A stretch of DNA of 34,783 nt from an uncultured Oscillospiraceae bacterium (GTDB lineage Bacteria; Bacillota; Clostridia; Oscillospirales; Oscillospiraceae), in NCBI GenBank assembly GCA_947625355.1, contig CANQOA010000020.1, positions 1-34,783 of the forward strand, given 5' to 3'. Each line of letters begins with the position of its first letter. Position 1 is the first letter of the stretch. The notes beneath the pieces are model-generated. The model did no database searches, was not told where the DNA came from, and saw only the letters and a program-made list of their open reading frames with translations. This document shows positions 1 through 7,567 of the stretch, piece by piece. A program made the position numbers and the translations under genes.

Positions 1-29
1 TTTCTCACCCCTTTCCCTCATTTTAGCTC

Positions 30-68
30 AAAAAGATGGTAGGCACTTTTCGTGTCTACCATCTTTTT
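30..68. terminator. Bidirectional rho-independent terminator
   Basis: Long inverted repeat with arms AAAAAGATGGTAG and CTACCATCTTTTT, extended inward by GCAC/GTGT pairing. The A-run and T-run on either side let it work on both strands. It lies about 60 bp beyond the ruvX stop and would end the leftward folT-ruvX transcript. It may also end a rightward gene lying outside the window. Bases 69-129 hold nothing recognisable. Confidence 0.85.
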
Positions 69-129
69 ACCACGGCACCATTCGGGCCGGCCGTTTTTTG
101 CTGTCTCCGGACGGGGAAGGCGTCCGTCG

Positions 130-531
130 TCATCTCCCCAGATATCCCTCCAGGATGAGGGCTGCGGCCACCGCGTCCACGGTGGCTTTGTGCTTTTTCT
201 CCCGCTTGCCGTTCTCCCGGAGGATGCGGTGGGCGTCCACGGTGGTGCGCCGCTCGTCCCAGAGCACCACCGTATGGCCCCGCGCCTCCAGCAGGGCTTT
301 CAGCGCCCGGGACTTCTCCGCCCGGGGGCCCTCGGTGCCGTCCATGTTCCGAGGCAGGCCCAGCACCAGCGTGCTCACGCCCCGCGCCGCCGCCTCGGCG
401 GAAACGGTGTCCGCCAGCTTTTCGGGGTCCCACTGGGTGATGACGAAGGTCTCTCCCGTGATGAGCCCGGTGGGGTCGCTGACGGCGATGCCGGTGCGGA
501 CGTCGCCGTAATCGATGGCCATGATGCGCAT
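130..531 (-). CDS. ruvX: RuvX/YqgF-family Holliday junction resolvase-like protein
   Basis: The 133-residue length is typical of the YqgF/RuvX family, an RNase H-fold nuclease linked to 16S rRNA 5'-end maturation and possibly Holliday junction resolution in the cytoplasm. The N-terminus MRIMAIDYGDVRTGIAVSD carries the family's first acidic residue in the D-Y-G-x-x-R-x-G-x-A-x-S motif. LVLGLPRNMDGTEGPRA is the conserved G-L-P-x-N-x-D-G-T stretch, and LWDERRTTVDAHRIL holds the D-E-R motif. The last acidic site is in KHKATVDAVAAALILEGYL. It lies 13 bp downstream of folT on the same strand, so the two are probably cotranscribed. In many Firmicutes this gene sits elsewhere (next to alaS or mltG), so the pairing with folT is a local arrangement. 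Confidence 0.93.
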   Translation of the reverse strand: MRIMAIDYGDVRTGIAVSDPTGLITGETFVITQWDPEKLADTVSAEAAARGVSTLVLGLPRNMDGTEGPRAEKSRALKALLEARGHTVVLWDERRTTVDAHRILRENGKREKKHKATVDAVAAALILEGYLGR

Positions 532-544
532 AAGCTTTTTCTCC

Positions 545-1096
545 TCAGCCGCCGTTTTTCACGATGCCCTGCTTGATGAGCTGCCGGGCCACAGGGGCCA
601 GCAGGGGCGTGATCACCGTTTTGACCACTGCCATGCCGATCTCGTCAGGGACCCGGTAAATGAACCAGCCCCAATAGGTCCGGCTGCCGTAGAGCTGGGA
701 CACCCACAGGGTGTTGACCAGCAGACCTACCACCGCGCAGTTGAACACCACCGGCACCAGCACGTTCGGCCACAGGGGCATATGCTCCCGGTTGTGGAAC
801 CGGGGCGAATCCATGTACATGAACCACCCGTACGCCGCGCCCATGACCGCGCCGCACACGGAAAAGCCGGGATGGTAGGGCCCGAAGGGGAATAGCAGCG
901 CCCCGATCATGTCCCCCAGGCCGCCGACGATGGCGCCGCCCAATGGGCCGTAAAGCATGCCGCCCATCACCACGGGCACGAAGGAGAGCCCGATCTTCAA
1001 AAAGGGCGTTTGGATGGACAGGAAGCGGTTGAGAACGACTTCCAGCGCCACCAGCACGGCCAGGTGGCAGATACTGCGCAGGGTGAGTTTTTTCAT
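545..1096 (-). CDS. folT: ECF transporter S component, folate type (FolT-like)
   Basis: This 183-residue integral membrane protein has about five to six hydrophobic segments. It is a substrate-binding S component of an energy-coupling factor vitamin transporter. Recognisable parts are the N-terminal basic segment MKKLTLRSICHLAVLVALE, the PFLKIGLSFVPVVMGGMLYG segment, GAIVGGLGDMIGALLFP, and the Y-W-G-W-F-Y-R-x-P region near the end. These fit the FolT/ThiT-like group that shares a central EcfA-EcfA'-EcfT module; no such module lies here. The ATG at 1096 is chosen because GGAGGG sits 8 nt upstream; the open frame extends further 5' but only through the riboswitch. Folate as substrate is inferred mainly from the THF riboswitch in the leader. 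Group II (unlinked) S components are usual in Clostridia. Confidence 0.85.
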   Translation of the reverse strand: MKKLTLRSICHLAVLVALEVVLNRFLSIQTPFLKIGLSFVPVVMGGMLYGPLGGAIVGGLGDMIGALLFPFGPYHPGFSVCGAVMGAAYGWFMYMDSPRFHNREHMPLWPNVLVPVVFNCAVVGLLVNTLWVSQLYGSRTYWGWFIYRVPDEIGMAVVKTVITPLLAPVARQLIKQGIVKNGG

Positions 1097-1108
1097 ATTC
1101 AGTTCCCT

Positions 1109-1280
1109 CCAGCGGAATGCGGGGCGGCCACCGCAGGCATTGGCGCCGGTCGGACGGAATGGAAAAAGATTTTCCGCCGGTCCGGACGCCGCCGTTTCGT
1201 CCGGGGGACAACTTCCCGTCCCCCCGGCACTGGATGCCCGTTTTGACGCGGGCATGACGCGGCCGTCCCTACTCTGTGGC
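1109..1280 (-). promoter_or_regulatory. Tetrahydrofolate (THF) riboswitch, expanded form, in folT leader
   Basis: Read on the minus strand, the leader contains AGAGTAG (1275-1269), then a P2 strand GGGACGGCC pairing with GGCCGCCCC (8 of 9 pairs). It then has a P3 hairpin with loop GACGGGAAGTTG flanked by CCGGGGG/CCCCCGG and followed by ACGAA. Near the end are GCGGTGG and GCATTCCGCT. These match the order and conserved bases of the class I THF riboswitch as I remember it. A short P1 (CC-A-CAG with CTGG) ends directly at the GGAGGG ribosome binding site, so ligand-stabilised P1 would hide it and act on translation. At about 170 nt it is longer than the usual ~100 nt because of two extra hairpins. 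Confidence 0.82.
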
Positions 1281-1284
1281 TCCC

Positions 1285-1313
1285 ATGTTACCATGCCTGG
1301 CCGCCCGGCGCAA
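1285..1313 (-). promoter_or_regulatory. Promoter of folT-ruvX
   Basis: On the minus strand TTGCGC (1313-1308), a 17-bp spacer and TAACAT (1290-1285). Transcription would begin a few bases before the first riboswitch helix, which supports the choice. Confidence 0.6.
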
Positions 1314-1363
1314 CCGCAATCGGGAACTTTATAGGAAGTCACGAAAAAACCAAGAAAATATGG

Positions 1364-1392
1364 TTGCATTTTTCCCTGATGCATGATAAGAT
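1364..1392 (+). promoter_or_regulatory. Promoter of rpmG-secE-nusG-rplKA
   Basis: TTGCAT (1364-1369), 17-bp spacer, TAAGAT (1387-1392). The leader that follows holds a GC-rich palindrome (CCGTCCGGACGG) before the rpmG ribosome binding site. It is divergent from the folT promoter. Confidence 0.55.
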
Positions 1393-1471
1393 AACTTTTA
1401 CCTGCCGTCCGGACGGGCTGATCCGTTATGGCCGGAATAGGGAGGCAATTTTACAAGGAGGTGCCGAAAAC

Positions 1472-1633
1472 ATGGCAGCAGACGCAAGGATCAAGGTCGT
1501 ACTGCGCTGCAGCGAGTGCAAACAGAGGAACTACAATACGTTCAAGAACAAGAAGAACACCACGGAAAAGCTTGAACTGAACAAGTATTGCCCCTTCTGC
1601 CGCAAGCACACACTGCATCAGGAAACGAAGTAA
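1472..1633 (+). CDS. rpmG: 50S ribosomal protein L33
   Basis: 53 residues, the usual size of bacterial L33, a component of the large ribosomal subunit. It carries the zinc ribbon form: CSEC near the N-terminus and CPFC near the C-terminus, with the conserved N-Y-x-T-x-K-N-K-K-N-T core between them. The ATG at 1472 is chosen because AAGGAGGTG lies 9 nt upstream; longer in-frame readings run back into the promoter. As in most Firmicutes it precedes secE and nusG. Confidence 0.97.
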   Translation: MAADARIKVVLRCSECKQRNYNTFKNKKNTTEKLELNKYCPFCRKHTLHQETK

Positions 1634-1649
1634 GGGGGCGTTAGGAGAA

Positions 1650-1919
1650 ATGGCAGAGGAAAAGAAGCCGGCAGCCGCCGCCACCCCGAAGCAGGCCGTC
1701 AAGAAGACGACGGAAAAAGAGAAGTTCTTCCAGCGGGTCAAGAGATGGTTCCGCGAGATGAAGAGCGAGCTGAAAAAGGTCGTCTGGCCCACTCCCAAGC
1801 AGACGGCGAAGAACACCGGCGTGGCCCTGGTGGTCATCGTGGTGTGCGCCATCGTGCTGTGGGGCTTTGACAGCGCCGCCGAGGCGGTCGTCAAGGCGCT
1901 GATCAACATCTTCGCATAA
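1650..1919 (+). CDS. secE: Preprotein translocase subunit SecE
   Basis: 89 residues. A Lys/Ala-rich N-terminal extension (about 1-25) is followed by the amphipathic helix with the conserved W-P-T-P-K-Q core (ELKKVVWPTPKQT, about 45-57). One membrane-spanning helix follows (about 58-78). This is the single-span Gram-positive form. SecE clamps SecY in the SecYEG channel at the cytoplasmic membrane. It starts 16 bp after rpmG and ends 2 bp before nusG, the standard operon order. Confidence 0.97.
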   Translation: MAEEKKPAAAATPKQAVKKTTEKEKFFQRVKRWFREMKSELKKVVWPTPKQTAKNTGVALVVIVVCAIVLWGFDSAAEAVVKALINIFA

Positions 1920-1921
1920 AA

Positions 1922-2446
1922 ATGGCAGACAGCGCGAAGTGGTACGTCGTTCACACGTACTCCGGATATGAGAACACGGTGTCCGCCTCCATCATGAAGG
2001 CGGCGGAGAACCGGCACATGGAGGATCTGATCCTGGAGGTCAAGATCCCCATGGAGACCGTCACCGAGCACACCGACAACGGCGAAAAGACCTATGAGCG
2101 CAAGACCTTCCCCGGCTACGTCCTGGTCAAGATGATCCTGACGGACGAGAGCTGGCACCTGGTGCGCAACGCCAGAGGCTCCACCGGCTTCGTCTCCATG
2201 GACGGAAAGCCTGTGCCCCTGACGGAGCGGGAGGTCCTGGACCTGGGCGTGGAGCGCCACGAGATCGTGGTGGGCTACGGCGTGGGCGATACCGTGAAGG
2301 TCACGGACGGTCCGTTGGAGGGCTTCTTGGGCATCGTGGACGAGCTGGAGCCGGAGAAGGACCGGGTCCGGGTCATCGTGTCCATGTTCGGGCGTGAGAC
2401 GCCGGTGGATCTGGAGCTTGACCAGATCGAGCCGGTCAAGGAATAA
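1922..2446 (+). CDS. nusG: Transcription termination/antitermination protein NusG
   Basis: 174 residues, the normal length. The NGN domain begins with KWYVVHTYSGYENTV and continues through FPGYVLVKM and VRNARGSTGFV. The C-terminal KOW domain (about 120-174) has VGDTVKVTDGPLEGFLGIV and ends in DQIEPV. NusG binds RNA polymerase and modulates pausing and Rho or ribosome coupling. It starts 2 bp after the secE stop, so translation is probably coupled. Confidence 0.98.
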   Translation: MADSAKWYVVHTYSGYENTVSASIMKAAENRHMEDLILEVKIPMETVTEHTDNGEKTYERKTFPGYVLVKMILTDESWHLVRNARGSTGFVSMDGKPVPLTEREVLDLGVERHEIVVGYGVGDTVKVTDGPLEGFLGIVDELEPEKDRVRVIVSMFGRETPVDLELDQIEPVKE

Positions 2447-2493
2447 TGATCATTGACTCACCTCTTATATAGAGGATTTAAGGAGAATTAAAA

Positions 2494-2919
2494 ATGTCTC
2501 AGAAAGTTGTTGGATACGTCAGGTTCCAGGTACCCGCTGGCCGCGCCACCCCGGCGCCCCCCGTGGGTCCCGCCCTTGGTCAGTACGGCATCAACATCGG
2601 CCAGTTCACCAAGGACTTCAATGAGCGCACCAAAGCCGACATGGGCATGATGATCCCCGTGGTCATCACCGTCTATGCCGACCGCAGCTTCACCTTCATC
2701 ACCAAAACTCCGCCCGCGGCCCTGCTCATCAAGAAGGCCTGCGGCATCGAGACCGCCTCCGGCGTCCCCCAGCGGGACAAGGTCGCCACGATCTCCAAGG
2801 AGGACCTGCGGAAGATCGCGGAGCAGAAAATGCCCGATCTCAACTGCACCAGCATCGAGTCGGCCATGAGCATGATCGCCGGCACCTGCCGGAGCATGGG
2901 CGTTCTTGTGGGTGAGTGA
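2494..2919 (+). CDS. rplK: 50S ribosomal protein L11
   Basis: 141 residues, the family length. The N-terminal domain has [18 protein letters not shown] and the C-terminal rRNA-binding domain ends with [10 protein letters not shown], typical of L11 at the GTPase-associated centre. AAGGAG lies about 8 nt upstream of the ATG. The 47-bp gap after nusG contains a small CCTCT/AGAGG hairpin of unknown use. Confidence 0.98.
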   Translation: MSQKVVGYVRFQVPAGRATPAPPVGPALGQYGINIGQFTKDFNERTKADMGMMIPVVITVYADRSFTFITKTPPAALLIKKACGIETASGVPQRDKVATISKEDLRKIAEQKMPDLNCTSIESAMSMIAGTCRSMGVLVGE

Positions 2920-2931
2920 TTCACCCTTCTT

Positions 2932-2967
2932 ATGTGGGAGGAAAACTTCCGCTTAACCACATTTTTT
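2932..2967 (+). promoter_or_regulatory. Probable L1 autoregulatory binding site before rplA
   Basis: The rplK-rplA gap can fold with ATGTGG pairing to CCACAT, an inner GGAA/TTCC helix and an asymmetric loop formed by GAG on one side and CTTAA on the other. The strands GTGGGAG and CTTAACCAC resemble the L1-binding part of 23S rRNA helix 77 (GGTGGGAG/AAATACCACC). L1 feedback through rRNA mimicry is established for L11-L1 mRNAs; its action at this site is inferred. The T-run after the stem also allows a weak terminator reading. Confidence 0.55.
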
Positions 2968-2980
2968 GGAGGAAATTTGA

Positions 2981-3673
2981 ATGTTCAGAGGCAAAAATTA
3001 TAAAGAGAGCGCCAAGCTCTTTGACAAGCAGACCGCATACGATCCCCAGGAGGCTTTCGACCTGGTGTGCAAGACCAGCAAGGCCAAGTTCGACGAGACC
3101 GTCGAGCTGCACGTGAAGCTGGGCGTGGACGGCCGTCACGCCGACCAGCAGGTCCGCGGCGCCATCGTGCTGCCTCACGGCACCGGCAAGAGCCGCACCG
3201 TTCTGGTGTTCTGCAAGCCCGAGCGCGAGGAAGAGGCCAAGGCCGCCGGTGCCGATTTCGTGGGCGGGCAGGAGCTGGTCCAGAAGATCCAGGGCGAGAA
3301 CTGGTTCGGCTTTGACGTGGTCATCGCTACTCCCGATATGATGGGCATCGTGGGCCGTCTCGGCAAGGTGCTGGGCCCCAAGGGCCTGATGCCCTCCCCC
3401 AAGGCGGGCACCGTGACCCCCAACCTGACCCAGGCCATCCATGAGGTCAAGGCCGGTAAGATCGAGTACCGTCTGGACAAGACCAACATCATCCACTGCC
3501 CCATCGGCAAGGTGAGCTTCGGCGCTGAGAAGCTGCAGGAGAACTATGACGCGCTGATCGGCGCCATCGTGAAGGCCAAGCCCGCCGCTGCGAAGGGCCA
3601 GTACATCCGCAGCTGCGTCACCGCCACCACCATGGGCCCCGGCATCAAGGTCAACGCCCAGAAGGGCATGTAA
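2981..3673 (+). CDS. rplA: 50S ribosomal protein L1
   Basis: 230 residues, normal length. Family landmarks are the N-terminal [13 protein letters not shown], the central [20 protein letters not shown] and [15 protein letters not shown], and the C-terminal [18 protein letters not shown]1 forms the L1 stalk of the 50S subunit and represses its own mRNA. GGAGG lies 9 nt upstream. Transcription ends just after it; rplJ-rplL, which usually follow, are absent from the window. Confidence 0.98.
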   Translation: MFRGKNYKESAKLFDKQTAYDPQEAFDLVCKTSKAKFDETVELHVKLGVDGRHADQQVRGAIVLPHGTGKSRTVLVFCKPEREEEAKAAGADFVGGQELVQKIQGENWFGFDVVIATPDMMGIVGRLGKVLGPKGLMPSPKAGTVTPNLTQAIHEVKAGKIEYRLDKTNIIHCPIGKVSFGAEKLQENYDALIGAIVKAKPAAAKGQYIRSCVTATTMGPGIKVNAQKGM

Positions 3674-3690
3674 AGAGACCTGAAAGCGCA

Positions 3691-3725
3691 AAAAGACCGT
3701 CCCCTCGAGGGACGGTCTTTTTTTG
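3691..3725. terminator. Terminator after rplA, shared with the convergent gene
   Basis: Stem AAAAGACCGTCCC / GGGACGGTCTTTT around a CTCGA loop with a T-run on both strands. It lies 17 bp after rplA and 9 bp after the end of the convergent transglutaminase gene, so it serves both. Confidence 0.92.
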
Positions 3726-3733
3726 TGTCGGGC

Positions 3734-5032
3734 TCATGTCTCCGGCACGGAGGCGTAATCCCATTGGTGGTCGTTCTCGGCCATGTAATCGCTGGTGACG
3801 TTGAAAAACCGCCAGCATCCCGGTCCCCACTGTTCCCGGGTCGGCTTGTCCTCCACGAACCCCCATGCCGAATACAGGTCCCAGGTGGGGTCCTGGCAGT
3901 ACCAGGCCCCGTCCAGCCGCGCCATGGTCCAGGCGTGGTCCTCCTCGCTGTGATAGCTGGCGCCCACCACGGTGATACACTCGATCCCGGCCATGTCCAT
4001 CAGCAGCTCGAAGGTGGCCGCCACCCCCAGGCATATGGCGTCGCCGCTCACCAGCCCGCCGTAAGGCGTGCAGGCGTCGGGGGAAGTCTCGGCCAGGGGG
4101 TCGGTCTGGGTCCAGTCGTAGCCGATGTTCCAGGTCACCCAGTCGTATATGGCCTGCTCCTTCTCCAGATCGGTCATGCCGTCGGTCAGGACCTGGACGA
4201 GTACCTTCTCCGCCGCGTCATAGATGGCCCGGTCGTAATCATCCAGTCCGGCGGGGTCCCTTTTCTGCCAGGCGTCCAGGATGGCGGAGGTGTCGTACAC
4301 GGTCATATCCACCTTCTCCGGGTCCAGGAAGAGCGTCCGGCCGGTGGCCGGGTCCACGGGCGGCGTGGGGGTGGGAGCGCTGGCGAGCTGGCCGTCGTAG
4401 GTGATGAACCCGCCGCTGAGATTCACGCCCGGATATTCCAGGGTAATGGTCGTCTCGGTCTGCTGGGTGACCACCATGCCGCCCAGACAGGCCTCGGTGT
4501 AATCATGGATACACTGGGTGGGAAAGGTCCTTTCCCGGGAGCTGCCCAGGGGCAGGCCGTCCTTGTCGAAGCTGAAGATGCCCAGCACCGCGTAGCCGTC
4601 GTGGGCCATGGTCCAGTAACCCAGCTGCCGACCCTCCTGCCCCTGGGCCGCCAGGTAGGCGTCGTGGGCCTCCCGGGACTGGTCCAGGCCGTACTGGGAC
4701 AGCGTCCTGGACGCGGTGGTGTCGGAGACATCCTCCGTCAGCCGCAGGGACAGCACCTCCAGATACAGCCCGTCGGGCCGGTCCGGCTCCGTCCGGTACC
4801 AGACGGCCTCGAGCACCGTCTCCGGCGTCAGGCCGATGGTCTCCAGCCCGGCGGCGCGTTCCTCGGCGGAGAGGGGGACCATGGCGTCAAATCCGACGCC
4901 CGTTTGCGTGCTCATGCCGGAGATGAAGGCGGCGGCCCCGTCCTCGGCGGTGGGCTCCGCCGCCAGGGCGGCCGGACCGGCCAGCCCCAGCAGCAGACAT
5001 GCCGCGACGAACAGAGAGAGCGTTCGTTTCAT
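3734..5032 (-). CDS. Secreted transglutaminase-like domain protein
   Basis: 432 residues from the ATG at 5032, which has GAGAGG 9 nt upstream; another ATG two codons earlier (5038) is too close to that site. Residues 1-24 form a signal peptide (basic start, hydrophobic core, cleavage near ALA-AE). The C-terminal half is a transglutaminase-like cysteine fold: Cys334 in SGDAICLGVAATFELLM, His366 in EEDHAWTMARLDGAWY and Asp381 in CQDPTWD form the expected triad. Residues 30-230 are unassigned, with a Pro/Thr linker at 219-228. Such proteins in Clostridia act at the cell surface as proteases or cross-linkers; the substrate is unknown. It is last in the operon after the sigma/anti-sigma pair, 13 bp behind the anti-sigma gene, so it may be a target or effector of that signal. 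Confidence 0.82.
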   Translation of the reverse strand: MKRTLSLFVAACLLLGLAGPAALAAEPTAEDGAAAFISGMSTQTGVGFDAMVPLSAEERAAGLETIGLTPETVLEAVWYRTEPDRPDGLYLEVLSLRLTEDVSDTTASRTLSQYGLDQSREAHDAYLAAQGQEGRQLGYWTMAHDGYAVLGIFSFDKDGLPLGSSRERTFPTQCIHDYTEACLGGMVVTQQTETTITLEYPGVNLSGGFITYDGQLASAPTPTPPVDPATGRTLFLDPEKVDMTVYDTSAILDAWQKRDPAGLDDYDRAIYDAAEKVLVQVLTDGMTDLEKEQAIYDWVTWNIGYDWTQTDPLAETSPDACTPYGGLVSGDAICLGVAATFELLMDMAGIECITVVGASYHSEEDHAWTMARLDGAWYCQDPTWDLYSAWGFVEDKPTREQWGPGCWRFFNVTSDYMAENDHQWDYASVPET

Positions 5033-5045
5033 GTCCATTGTCCTC

Positions 5046-6920
5046 TCAGTCGTCCCAGTCCTTATCGAAGTCCAGCACAGCGCCGGTGGCGCCGTCGATG
5101 GTGTACTCGTACTCATAGCCGCCGGACTTGAACTCGACCTCGTATTCCAGACGGCCGTGCTCGCGATCCTGCTCGACCTTCATGTGAGACACCTGGCCGG
5201 CGGAGAGACCGGCGTGGGCCAGGGCGGCCTGTTTGGCGGCTGCGGCGCCGATGTCGGTCACAGGCGCAGCGGTAGGAGCCGCCGTGGGTGCGGCGGTAGG
5301 CGCGGCAGTAGGCGCGGCAGTGGGCGCGGCAGTAGGCGCGGCGGTAGGCGCGGCGGTGGGCGCAGACGTAGGCGCGGCGGTGGGCGCAGACGTAGGCGCG
5401 GACGTGGGTGCGGCGGGCGCCCCGGGGATGGCCTCGGTCTCGGCCTTCAGGATCTTGCCGGTGGAGGCGTCCACGGTGTACTCATACTCAAGGCTGCCGG
5501 ACCGGAACTCGATCTCATATTCCAGACGGCCGTCGTCGAAGTCCCGTTCGGCTTTCATGCGGGACACCTGGTCGGCGGTGAGACCGGCGTGGGCCAGGGC
5601 GGCCTGCTTGGCGGCCTCGGCGCCGATATCGCTGGCGGGCGCCGGCGTGGAGGCGGGGGCCTGCTGGGGGGCGCTGCCGAGAGGATCGCGGGTGGGGGCG
5701 GCGGTCACGGCGGGCGCGCCGGGGATGGCCTCGGTCTCGGCCTTCAGGATCTCGCCGGTGGAGGCGTCCACGGTGTACTCATATTCAAGGCTGCCGGACC
5801 GGAACTCGATCTCGTACTCCAGACGGCCGTCGTCAAAGTCCCGCTTGACGCGCATGCCGGACACCTGGTCCTGGGTCAGGTCTGCGTGGGCCAGGGCGGC
5901 GGCCTCCGCCTCCGCTTCGGTCACGGTCACGGTGCCCTGGGGCAGGGCCGGACCGGGGTTCATCGTGATGTAGGGAGCGGCGCCCCGGATGACCTCGCCG
6001 GTGAAGGCGTGCACGCCGAAATCCTGCTCCTTGCCGTCGATGACCAGCTCCACCTCATAATAGGGCGTGCCCTCGTCCAGCTCCGGGTCCACCTCGGCGT
6101 AGGGGACGCTGTCTCTGGTCAGGCCGGCGTAGTCCAGCACCGCCTGCAGCGCGGCGTCGCAGCCGATGGGCATGGCCGGCGCGCCGATCTCCAGCAGATC
6201 CTGCAGCTCGTCCACGCCCAGCGCCGCCAGCGCGTCGAAGTCCAGCTCGCCATTCAAGGCGATGACGCGCTCCACAAGATTGGCCTTGCCGGTGGAGATA
6301 TTGTTGCGCTGGGCCAGGGCGGACAGATCCGCGTCGGCCGACACGATCTGGCTGGCCACGGACACCTGGGCGGCGGCCTCCTGCAGGACCCCGTCTACGG
6401 ACGAGACCAGCGTCTGCTGCAGCCGGGCGGCCCGGTCGGCGTCCTTGTCCTCCACGGAGATGAGGATGGCCGAGTCGATCCGGTCCAGATAGCCGCAGCG
6501 CACCAGCGCGCCCACGATGGCGTTCACCGCCACGGTCAGCTTGGCCCCCTCCAGGTCCTTGCCGCCGTTCATGTCCGCCAGCGCGGTGACGGCCTCCTGG
6601 TTCAGGGCGGTGCAGGAGAGCACCTTCTCGTTCCGGTTCACTTCCAGCTGGATGCTGGGGTTCACATCCAGACTGACCACAGAGGCCACGGCATAGGCCT
6701 GCTGATAGAATATCCCGCCGCCTCCGGCCAGCAGCACCAGCGCCAGGCACGCGGCGATCAGTCCCTTCCAGGACTTGCGTTTGACAGGATTCCTCGTTTC
6801 ATTCATATCGATCACTGTTCCTTTCCCGGTCCCACAGCGGGAGAGGATGCCCTGCAGATCATTGGGGGCGGCGTGATCCAGCGCGGTATGCAGCCGCTGC
6901 TCCAGCTCCCGATCGGTCAT
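5046..6920 (-). CDS. RsgI-like membrane anti-sigma factor with four PepSY-like repeats
   Basis: 624 residues. A short cytoplasmic N-terminus (1-50) is expected to bind the sigma factor, followed by one membrane helix (52-72). Next is an RsgI-type periplasmic-side domain (about 76-215) starting YAVASVVSLDVNPSIQLEVN, the hallmark of RsgI-family anti-sigma factors. The outer part holds four PepSY-like units, each with an A-L-x-H-A-x-L helix followed by YEVEF- and YTVDASTGEI-type strands. Units two and three are nearly identical in DNA and protein. A low-complexity Ala-Pro-Thr linker separates units three and four. The start overlaps the sigma gene stop by 4 nt (ATGA), showing translational coupling. 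Inferred role: hold the ECF sigma at the membrane until an extracellular signal or protease releases it. Confidence 0.82.
   Translation of the reverse strand: MTDRELEQRLHTALDHAAPNDLQGILSRCGTGKGTVIDMNETRNPVKRKSWKGLIAACLALVLLAGGGGIFYQQAYAVASVVSLDVNPSIQLEVNRNEKVLSCTALNQEAVTALADMNGGKDLEGAKLTVAVNAIVGALVRCGYLDRIDSAILISVEDKDADRAARLQQTLVSSVDGVLQEAAAQVSVASQIVSADADLSALAQRNNISTGKANLVERVIALNGELDFDALAALGVDELQDLLEIGAPAMPIGCDAALQAVLDYAGLTRDSVPYAEVDPELDEGTPYYEVELVIDGKEQDFGVHAFTGEVIRGAAPYITMNPGPALPQGTVTVTEAEAEAAALAHADLTQDQVSGMRVKRDFDDGRLEYEIEFRSGSLEYEYTVDASTGEILKAETEAIPGAPAVTAAPTRDPLGSAPQQAPASTPAPASDIGAEAAKQAALAHAGLTADQVSRMKAERDFDDGRLEYEIEFRSGSLEYEYTVDASTGKILKAETEAIPGAPAAPTSAPTSAPTAAPTSAPTAAPTAAPTAAPTAAPTAAPTAAPTAAPTAAPVTDIGAAAAKQAALAHAGLSAGQVSHMKVEQDREHGRLEYEVEFKSGGYEYEYTIDGATGAVLDFDKDWDD
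5268..5420 (-). repeat. Tandem 12-bp-type repeat coding an Ala-Pro-Thr/Ser linker
   Basis: About a dozen copies of a GGCGCGGC[AG]GT-type unit (plus strand) encode Pro-Thr-Ala-Ala/Ser-Ala runs between PepSY-like units three and four of the anti-sigma factor. Copies differ by single bases. The array is in frame, so copy-number change would alter only linker length. Confidence 0.85.
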
Positions 6921-7492
6921 AGGGCCTCATCTCCTTCCATTTGGGCACGCATTTTTTTCATCGCGCGGTGGTATTTTGACAGGACAGTGGGAAGCGGGAT
7001 ATCCAGCAGCGCGGCGATCTCCCGGTGCTTCAGCCCGGAGGCCGCGTGGAGCAGGACGATCTGCCGTTCGATGTCGGACAGCGCCGCCAGCGCGGTCTGC
7101 AGGACGATCCGGTCCTCCGATGTCACAGCGGGCGCGGCGATGGGGATGGCGTCCCATTCCCCTTCGGAAAGCTCCGCTGTGCGGCTGCTCTGACGAAGGC
7201 GCATCAGGGCGAGGTTTCGGGTCACGGACAGCATCCAGGCCATGGGCGAACCGGTGGGCTCATACCGGCCGGCGTTTTCCCAGATCCGTACGAAAGCGTC
7301 CTGGGTCACGTCCTGGGCGTCCTGGGCGTTTTTCAAAATGCCCAGCGCCGCGGCGTACACCGCCCCGCGGGCGGCGGCGTACAGTTCCGCCAGAGCCTGC
7401 CGGTCGCCGCCGGCGACACCGGCCAGGAGCGACCGCAGCAAGACCGTATCCGGGGCGGCGGCCCCGATCTGTTGTACGGAGTTCGTCTGCAT
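6917..7492 (-). CDS. ECF-type RNA polymerase sigma factor
   Basis: 191 residues. Region 2 includes LKNAQDAQDVTQDAFVRIW (core-binding and -10 contacts). Region 4 has LSDIERQIVLLHAASGLKHR and a helix-turn-helix ending LPTVLSKYHRAMKKMR. There is no region 1.1 or 3, as in ECF factors. The ATG at 7492 is preferred over a TTG seven codons upstream because the AGGAG/GAGAGG ribosome binding site lies inside that extension. It is 75 bp downstream of the HtrA gene and overlaps the anti-sigma start by 4 nt. An ECF sigma paired with an RsgI-like partner differs from the classical SigI-RsgI pair, where the sigma factor belongs to the SigI family. Confidence 0.9.
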   Translation of the reverse strand: MQTNSVQQIGAAAPDTVLLRSLLAGVAGGDRQALAELYAAARGAVYAAALGILKNAQDAQDVTQDAFVRIWENAGRYEPTGSPMAWMLSVTRNLALMRLRQSSRTAELSEGEWDAIPIAAPAVTSEDRIVLQTALAALSDIERQIVLLHAASGLKHREIAALLDIPLPTVLSKYHRAMKKMRAQMEGDEAL

Positions 7493-7567
7493 TGCCTCTC
7501 GTTCTCCTGTCAATCAAGAAATGCGCGGGAAAGGCGTTTTATTGCGTCGAAAGCGGAAAAATTTTTC

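Noticed and set aside
545-1384. Longer 279-residue reading of folT
   Set aside because: The extra 96 codons lie in the riboswitch and promoter and lack membrane-protein character; the ATG at 1096 has a good ribosome binding site.
5268-5930. CRISPR-like repetitive appearance of the 5.2-5.9 kb region
   Set aside because: The repeats are in-frame protein-coding units and a simple-sequence linker, with no unique spacers of constant length.
4716-7193. Plus-strand open frame of 825 residues opposite the anti-sigma and sigma genes
   Set aside because: Gly/Arg/His-rich low-complexity product, no ribosome binding site, and antisense to genes with clear domains; an artefact of high GC and the repeat array.
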